Source: Ruminococcus flavefaciens
GTDB taxonomy: Bacteria; Bacillota; Clostridia; Oscillospirales; Ruminococcaceae
Direction: 5' to 3'
Length of the DNA stretch: 64,000 bases
NCBI RefSeq assembly: GCF_900143025.1
Contig: NZ_FRCT01000003.1
Location: 124,001 to 188,000, forward strand
Shown: one piece after another, positions 59,277 through 64,000 of the stretch
Layout of the letters: each line of letters begins with the position of its first letter
How positions within the stretch are numbered: the first letter of the stretch is position 1
Position numbers and translations under genes: made by a program
Notes under the pieces: generated by a model
What the model was told of the DNA's origin: nothing
Databases searched by the model: none
Seen by the model: the letters and a program-made list of their open reading frames with translations, nothing else

Positions 59277-60338
59277 TTACTCCTGTTCCTCCTCGGCAGC
59301 TATTTCCGCATCGGCAGGCGGCTCTTCTGCCTGATCCGGCACGGGCGGAGCTTCATCAGGCGCAGGCTGTACCTCGGCAGCACGCCTTGCTTCTTCCTCA
59401 GCTCTGCGTCTGTCCTCCTCTTCCGCTTTTATCCTTGCTTCCGCTTCTTCCTTCGCCTTTCTCTCAGCCTTATTGCGGCTGAGTCTCGGCGACTCGGGTT
59501 TGTCCTCACGCTTAACAAATTTTCCTTTTGTTTCGGAGTTGCCGCATATGAGCACAGCCTGATCGCCCATAAGTTCATATGTCTCGTTGAACCTGTTCAT
59601 ATCGTATTTCATGTTTCCTGCCAGCGGGTCAGCTGCGGAAACCGTATTCGCCTCGAAATCGTATCCGTAAATAACCATACAGTGCTGGAAATCATTGAAC
59701 CACATTTCCTCGCCCTCGTAGGATTCCCAAACGTAATTTGCAGATGTTTCTATAAGGTCGATAGTGCTCCAGACTATAACAGGTCTGCCCTGCGCCACCT
59801 GATAGCACAGCTCTTTCAGGGACCTTCCCGTCATATCAACAGCATAACACGGCGATTGCAGCGACTCAAAATAATCATCTGCGGTCTGCACTATAACGGG
59901 AGCATAGCAGCCAAAGCCGTTTTCAAGCTTAGGGTCGCCGATATACGCCTCCCTCATAGTGGTCGCACCTTCGATATCCAATGGCAGGAACTCGTCTGCA
60001 AGAGTCACCTTGTCTATATCAAATCCGAGATAATTCAGAAGTCCGCACAGTGCAGTCACCTCGCAGCCCGTAGGCAGCTCGGGATTTTGCAGCAGAGCCT
60101 TATAATCAGCTATCTCATATTTATTCGGGAAAGCCTCGCCTTCCTTTATACTTATATCAAGCGTGAAGACCTGATCGCTCTCATAGCTGACAGACTCCTC
60201 TTTTTCATGGAGTTTCACTGCTCCGTTTGAATAATCCACAGAATTGTCCTGTGCAAGCTGTGTCATTTCGCCGCATGATGTAAGTGTAAGTGAAACTGCT
60301 GCCAACACAGCAGCCAAGCCCGGAAAGCCACCGTTCAT
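59277..60338 (-). CDS. Lipoprotein with C39-like peptidase domain and charged low-complexity tail
   Basis: A 353-residue protein with lipobox LTSC (Cys22). The leader is unusual in having no Lys/Arg before the hydrophobic stretch (MNGGFPGLAAVLAAVS). The peptidase_C39-like domain shows catalytic Cys92 in LPTGCEVTAL, His219 in FQHCMVIYGYD and Asp237 in SAADPLAGNM. The C-terminal 75 residues are a repeat-poor Glu/Ala/Arg then Pro/Glu/Ala tail (KAEEEDRRRAEEEARRAAE) that probably forms a charged helix and a flexible extension. It should sit on the outer face of the membrane. Placed 4 bases after tmcAL, in a run of housekeeping genes. Substrate unknown. Confidence 0.82.
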   Translation of the reverse strand: MNGGFPGLAAVLAAVSLTLTSCGEMTQLAQDNSVDYSNGAVKLHEKEESVSYESDQVFTLDISIKEGEAFPNKYEIADYKALLQNPELPTGCEVTALCGLLNYLGFDIDKVTLADEFLPLDIEGATTMREAYIGDPKLENGFGCYAPVIVQTADDYFESLQSPCYAVDMTGRSLKELCYQVAQGRPVIVWSTIDLIETSANYVWESYEGEEMWFNDFQHCMVIYGYDFEANTVSAADPLAGNMKYDMNRFNETYELMGDQAVLICGNSETKGKFVKREDKPESPRLSRNKAERKAKEEAEARIKAEEEDRRRAEEEARRAAEVQPAPDEAPPVPDQAEEPPADAEIAAEEEQE

Positions 60339-60342
60339 ATCC

Positions 60343-61536
60343 TTACTCCATATCTATCATAATTTTCGCCCTGTAGTCCTTCTGTGCAGAAGTTACAGTC
60401 TCAAGAGCAAGGCCGTATATGTCAGATGCCCTGATCTCAAGTTCCGCAAACCTTTCGGCAGTATCCCCAAGCTGCGATAACTTTGCTATCGACGAGGCAA
60501 AGGGTATCTTTGTCGCTCCATTTGCACGGGCAAGTATCTCCCTGCCCCGTTCGTTGAAAGCAAGTATCCTGCCGTATGGCGGAAGCTTTCTCATATCATC
60601 TTTGGTTATCCCTATAAGCAGTGAAAGGATTATTCTCCTTATCCTTGCCATTGTGTACCTTTTTGTCTTTACAGTAAACAGCAGCTCATCGAGCGAGCCT
60701 GCCATTCTTGCACCATAAATGCGGTGTTCGAGCCCCTGTCCCACATCAGGTACCTGCGCTATCTCGTCAGTTGTACTGCTGCGAAGCTTATACAGTATCA
60801 CTCTTTCAAGCCTGCTCATTGAAGCTGTCTCGCCCTTTGAAAGCGCAGTCTTGATAGCTGATGCCCATTCGGAGGTAGTATACTCCGAGATATCAGCTCT
60901 TTTCTGTATCCTTTCACGCAGATAAGATGCACTTGCAAAGCCGTTTTCCGTATTATCGCCGTCATGCGCGGCGTTTATGCGCTTTACCGTAAACGGCTCC
61001 ATATTTCTGTCAAGCTTTTTGAGGGCTCTGAGATACTCTATCGCAAGCAGATTATTTGGCTCAGCGATTATAGAAGCCGCTTCACTGTCGATACCATTTA
61101 CCACAGAGCTGAGAGCACGGGGGTAGGTATAGCCCTTTTCCATTATGCTGCGTATCTCGTCGGAGCGTGATACAGCTATTGTATTAACGGTATCCATCGC
61201 CTTTTGTAGCTTTGATACATCTCCGCATTCACTGCCGAAGGAAAGTTCATCGACTGCGCCAAGCGCGTCAAGGAGATAAACAGCCCCTGCTGCGAAGCCT
61301 TCCGCCGAGGCTAAGCTGTACTGCACAGGCAGCTCTATCACAAGGTCTGCACCGCACCGTACTGCCATACGCGCTCTTTCAAGCTTGTCTATAACAGCTG
61401 TATCACCGCGCTGTACGAAATTGCCGCTCATAACAGCCGCAATGTGCGTAGCACCGTTTTCACGCGTTTTCTTTATGTGATAGAGATGTCCGTTATGGAA
61501 CGGATTATACTCGCATATTATACCGCTGACTTTCAT
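60343..61536 (-). CDS. tmcAL: tRNA(Met) cytidine acetate ligase
   Basis: About 397 residues from ATG 61536, chosen because AGAGG lies 6 bases upstream; two earlier in-frame ATGs lack a site. The N-terminal nucleotidyltransferase motif is VSGIICEYNPFHNGHLYHI (HNGH), followed by VMSGNFVQRGD and ADLVIELPVQYSL. TmcAL activates acetate with ATP and acetylates C34 of elongator tRNA-Met. It uses acetate directly, an interesting neighbour for the divergent acetate kinase gene. Confidence 0.94.
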   Translation of the reverse strand: MKVSGIICEYNPFHNGHLYHIKKTRENGATHIAAVMSGNFVQRGDTAVIDKLERARMAVRCGADLVIELPVQYSLASAEGFAAGAVYLLDALGAVDELSFGSECGDVSKLQKAMDTVNTIAVSRSDEIRSIMEKGYTYPRALSSVVNGIDSEAASIIAEPNNLLAIEYLRALKKLDRNMEPFTVKRINAAHDGDNTENGFASASYLRERIQKRADISEYTTSEWASAIKTALSKGETASMSRLERVILYKLRSSTTDEIAQVPDVGQGLEHRIYGARMAGSLDELLFTVKTKRYTMARIRRIILSLLIGITKDDMRKLPPYGRILAFNERGREILARANGATKIPFASSIAKLSQLGDTAERFAELEIRASDIYGLALETVTSAQKDYRAKIMIDME

Positions 61537-61608
61537 TTTACTACCTCTTTTCATAAATTTCAATGTTTTTCATCAATTTTCAATCAACTTTACAGAATAT
61601 TTATCCAT

Positions 61609-61662
61609 TTATTTGCGGTTTTCGGCATTTTGCAGTACCAAATAACGCGCTTTTGCAAGCAT
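61609..61662 (-). CDS. Possible 17-residue leader peptide upstream of tmcAL
   Basis: An ATG at 61662, six bases after a good AAGGA site, opens a frame of 17 codons (MLAKARYLVLQNAENRK) and a TAA at 61609, 73 bases before the tmcAL start. It might be a translated leader in the tmcAL message. No attenuator hairpin was found nearby, so it may be chance. Confidence 0.3.
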   Translation of the reverse strand: MLAKARYLVLQNAENRK

Positions 61663-61699
61663 TTCGTCCTTATTACAATGGTAAATTTGAAAAAAGGAC

Positions 61700-61727
61700 T
61701 TGCAATTTTCAAAAAATAGTATATAAT
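61700..61727 (+). promoter_or_regulatory. Promoter of ackA
   Basis: TTGCAA (61700-61705), a 16-base spacer and TATAAT (61722-61727) lie about 40 bases before the ackA ATG. The surrounding A/T tracts could add strength. Confidence 0.65.
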
Positions 61728-61766
61728 AATATATGCAAAATATATTTTGAAAGGAAATTACATAAT

Positions 61767-62966
61767 ATGATCATCTTAGTTGTTAATGCAGGAAGCTCTT
61801 CCCTGAAGTATCAGCTCATCGACATGAGCGATGAGAGCGTTATCGCAAAGGGTAACTGCGACCGTATCGGAATTGACGGACATATCAATCACAAGACTGC
61901 TGACGGCAGAGTTCTCGATGAGGACTGTGCATTCCCAACACATACAGAAGCTTTCATGAAGCTTGTTGACTGCCTTACAAAGGGCGATGCAAAGGTTATC
62001 GACAGCATGGACGCTATCTCTGCTGTAGGTCACAGAATAGTACAGGGTGCTGATGTTTTCGACAAGTCTGTTCTCGTTACAGATGAGGTCATCGACAAGA
62101 TCGACGAGCTCCGCGAGCTTGCTCCTGTTCACAACCATGCACACGCTCTCGCTCTCAGAGCTTGCAAGAGCGTAATCCCTGCAAACGTTCCTCAGGTAGT
62201 TGTATTCGATACAGCATTCCACCAGACAATGCCTCCAAAGGCTTATATGTTCGGTCTCCCCTATGATGATTATGAGAAGCTCCACGTAAGAAAGTACGGC
62301 TTCCACGGCACATCACACCGTTTCGTATCAAAGGCTCTTGCTGACGCTATGGGCAAGGACGTAAAGGATCTCAAGATCGTTTCATGCCACCTCGGCAACG
62401 GTTCTTCCATTACAGCTGTTGACGCAGGCAAGTCTGTTGATACATCTATGGGCTTCACACCTCTTGACGGTGTTGTTATGGGTACAAGAACAGGTTCTGT
62501 AGACCCATCTGCTGTTACATTCGTTGCTGACAAGCACGGCTTTACTCCTTCACAGATGAGCGAATATATGAACAAGAAGTCAGGCTTCCTCGGCGTTTCA
62601 GGCGTTGGCTCTGACAACCGTGATATCCAGGAAGCTGCTAACAACGGCAACCAGAAGGCACAGCTGGTTTCCGATATGCTCGCATACGAGATCCAGAAGT
62701 ACATCGGTGCTTACGCTGCTGCTATGAACGGTCTCGACGCTGTTCTCTTCACAGGCGGTATCGGTGAGAACTCATGGGAAGTAAGAGAGCAGGTATGCCA
62801 GAACATGGATTACTTCGGCATCAAGATCGACGAGGCTCTCAACCGCACTATCCGCGGCAAGCTCACAAAGATCTCTACACCTGACTCAAAGATCGAAGTA
62901 TGGATCGTTCCTACAAATGAGGAGCTCCTTATCGCAAGAGATACACTTGCTCTTATTTCAAAGTAA
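61767..62966 (+). CDS. ackA: Acetate kinase
   Basis: A 399-residue enzyme from ATG 61767, which has GAAAGGAAAT upstream; the longer open frame to 61563 is non-coding in character. Motifs are ILVVNAGSSSLKYQLID, the FDTAFHQTMP region with catalytic His, HLGNGSSITAVDAGKS and VLFTGGIGENS. It converts acetyl phosphate and ADP to acetate and ATP, the main ATP-yielding end of sugar fermentation. Codon use is strongly biased, as in highly expressed genes. No pta gene is adjacent. It is the only clear plus-strand gene. Confidence 0.98.
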   Translation: MIILVVNAGSSSLKYQLIDMSDESVIAKGNCDRIGIDGHINHKTADGRVLDEDCAFPTHTEAFMKLVDCLTKGDAKVIDSMDAISAVGHRIVQGADVFDKSVLVTDEVIDKIDELRELAPVHNHAHALALRACKSVIPANVPQVVVFDTAFHQTMPPKAYMFGLPYDDYEKLHVRKYGFHGTSHRFVSKALADAMGKDVKDLKIVSCHLGNGSSITAVDAGKSVDTSMGFTPLDGVVMGTRTGSVDPSAVTFVADKHGFTPSQMSEYMNKKSGFLGVSGVGSDNRDIQEAANNGNQKAQLVSDMLAYEIQKYIGAYAAAMNGLDAVLFTGGIGENSWEVREQVCQNMDYFGIKIDEALNRTIRGKLTKISTPDSKIEVWIVPTNEELLIARDTLALISK

Positions 62967-63004
62967 TTATAACACATAATTACCTGTAAATCAATATACA
63001 ACAC

Positions 63005-63038
63005 AGCCTCGGCACATCTATCGTGCCGAGGCTTTTTA
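63005..63038 (+). terminator. Terminator of ackA
   Basis: AGCCTCGGCAC and GTGCCGAGGCT form a perfect 11-base stem around ATCTATC (63005-63033), followed by TTTTATATT, about 40 bases after the ackA stop. Confidence 0.93.
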
Positions 63039-63109
63039 TATTACCTTTATGATGCGGAAAGGGATGTCGGGAGACATTCACTGTAGTTTAGAGACAACAG
63101 CCTTACAGC

Positions 63110-63970
63110 TCAGATACTGACAGCCTTATCATTTTCAGCGCAGACTATCTTTGTTCTCGTTACATCGACCTTGTCCCTTTCAAGTATCATCTCGCCTATG
63201 GAATCAGCCTGAATTATACCGCAGGTAGGATTTTTTATGCTGTCGATGTGTCCTCTGATATCTGCATTAACTGTTGAATACTCGAATGCAAGGTCAGTAT
63301 TCGGCAGCTTGCAGTTTCTCATACTCAGGTTTTCGATATAACACATTCCCTGGTGACTCTCTACGATACAGTTTACAAGGACGATATTCCTTGAATTCCA
63401 GCCAAAACAATCGCCCTTTATGGTGGAATCGTAAATTATAACGTTCTCGGTGTTCCAGAATGCGTCCTTCGTATTGAGAACAGAATTGCGCACGGTTATG
63501 TTTCTTGCACCTTCAAAGCAGCAATCGCCCTCAAGTTCAAGTCCCGAAACTTCCATGCCGTCACAGTCCATTGCAAAATAATCTCCCTTGACCTTGACAT
63601 TGTACATACGGATATTATTGCATTTCCACAATGTCTCATTGCTGTTCGTGAACTGCACATTGCGGAGACTTATACCCTTGGAACGGCGTAAGGACTTGTG
63701 CGCGTCTATGACAGTATCGGCAATGTTTACGTCAGAAGCATACCACATTCCATCACTTGAGCATTCGAATACCCTGCAGTCCTTCAGCTTTATCATATTA
63801 CTGTACCAGAGGAAGTACTTAGACTTGAATGTACAGTCGGAAAGCTCGATGTATCTGGTGTGTTTGAGCGGGGCTTCACCGTCATCAAAGACCGTTCCGC
63901 CTATTCTGAGTTCATTGTCCTGAAACAGAGCCCTTTCCCCCGTCAGGGTCTCGTTGAGTATTTCTTTCAT
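63110..63970 (-). CDS. DUF3737 family right-handed beta-helix protein
   Basis: A 286-residue protein with the family start LTGERALFQDNELRIG and FDDGEAPLKHTRYIELSDC, then about ten short repeats of the type N-I-x-V/I-x-N-x-x-x (for example ARNITVRNSVLNTKDAFW, SRNIVLVNCIVESHQGM), which should coil as a parallel beta-helix. No signal peptide, so it is cytoplasmic. The function of DUF3737 is unknown. The start has AAGGAGTGAG; the gene has its own position after a plus-strand gene and its promoter probably lies outside the window. Confidence 0.9.
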   Translation of the reverse strand: MKEILNETLTGERALFQDNELRIGGTVFDDGEAPLKHTRYIELSDCTFKSKYFLWYSNMIKLKDCRVFECSSDGMWYASDVNIADTVIDAHKSLRRSKGISLRNVQFTNSNETLWKCNNIRMYNVKVKGDYFAMDCDGMEVSGLELEGDCCFEGARNITVRNSVLNTKDAFWNTENVIIYDSTIKGDCFGWNSRNIVLVNCIVESHQGMCYIENLSMRNCKLPNTDLAFEYSTVNADIRGHIDSIKNPTCGIIQADSIGEMILERDKVDVTRTKIVCAENDKAVSI

Positions 63971-64000
63971 AATCTCACTCCTTATTTGTTTTTTCTACAA

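Noticed and set aside
59082..60230. 382-codon open frame on the plus strand
   Set aside because: It is antisense to the C39-like lipoprotein gene, whose motifs and spacing are convincing. The frame has a Cys/Leu/Phe/Arg-rich composition and no ribosome site or domain.
61563..61766. N-terminal extension of ackA
   Set aside because: The longer frame has no ribosome site and non-coding AT-rich composition; the ATG at 61767 has a good site and begins exactly at the family start.
63039..63109. Small RNA or gene between the ackA terminator and the DUF3737 gene
   Set aside because: Only about 70 bases with no frame, hairpin or promoter signal.
1..64000. tRNA, rRNA, CRISPR arrays and insertion sequences
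   Set aside because: No CCA-ended cloverleaf, rRNA segment, regularly spaced repeat array or transposase gene was seen. The 18-mer and 10-mer repeats near 9100-9276 are too few to be a CRISPR array.

Overview
The window looks like the chromosome of a low-to-moderate GC, Gram-positive member of Clostridia, most likely a Ruminococcus-type member of the Oscillospiraceae. Four things support this. Two secreted proteins end in type I dockerin modules (23211-24422 and 46965-50219), as in fibre-degrading ruminococci. A complete spoIIIAA-AH sporulation operon is followed by the Firmicutes order asp23-nusB-xseA-xseB-ispA-dxs-tlyA-nadK-argR-recN. alaS has a T-box leader. Ribosome binding sites are strong AGGAGG types. 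Nearly every gene is on the minus strand; ackA is the only clear plus-strand gene.

Region 1 (1-about 9300) is one end of an integrative conjugative element. In minus-strand order it holds a winged-helix-like small protein, a RepA-like initiator with a duplicated N-terminal domain, small unknown proteins, PcfB, a VirD4/TraG coupling protein, a Maff2-type membrane protein, a NPPF methylase-like protein, VirB6/TrbL, PrgI (VirB3-like) and a VirB4 ATPase cut by the window edge. Upstream of the initiator operon is a gene-free stretch (8907-9331) with iteron-like repeats, two inverted repeats and a TTGACA box. This fits a replication/control region and the element's end.

Region 2 (9332-20916) is probably one long unit led by the alanine T-box: alaS, HIT protein, phosphoribosyltransferase, comEC, holA, a toprim/RNase M5-like protein, an MBOAT protein, a DHHW/AlgJ-like protein, an SDR and a small membrane protein, ending at a strong terminator. 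The MBOAT and DHHW proteins, normally an acyl-transfer pair, both lack their signature catalytic histidines.

Region 3 (20967-24562) has three independent units: a small gene split by a frameshift at a run of seven A, a class B penicillin-binding protein, and a dockerin protein with its own promoter and terminator.

Region 4 (24594-42723) holds the housekeeping/isoprenoid/DNA-repair operon (promoter 37817-37845, terminator 24594-24617), into which a GH42 beta-galactosidase, a histidine phosphatase and dtd are built at the distal end. Upstream of it lies spoIIIA.

Region 5 (42783-50311) has a sugar ABC importer (lipoprotein and two permeases) with an approximately 310-nt structured leader, then a large dockerin-bearing papain-like protease.

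Region 6 (50288-54865) is a four-gene unit: PHP phosphoesterase, YdcF-like protein, a 65-residue unknown, and an unusual fusion of a xylose-isomerase-like TIM barrel with an acyl-CoA synthetase.

Region 7 (54929-61536) is a run of tRNA/rRNA modification genes (tmcAL, mnmA, trmN6-like, rsmI) mixed with a C39-type lipoprotein peptidase, a HAD phosphatase, a cysteine hydrolase and a GNAT. Divergent from it is ackA (61767-62966), followed by a DUF3737 beta-helix protein. I saw no tRNA, rRNA, CRISPR array or insertion sequence.
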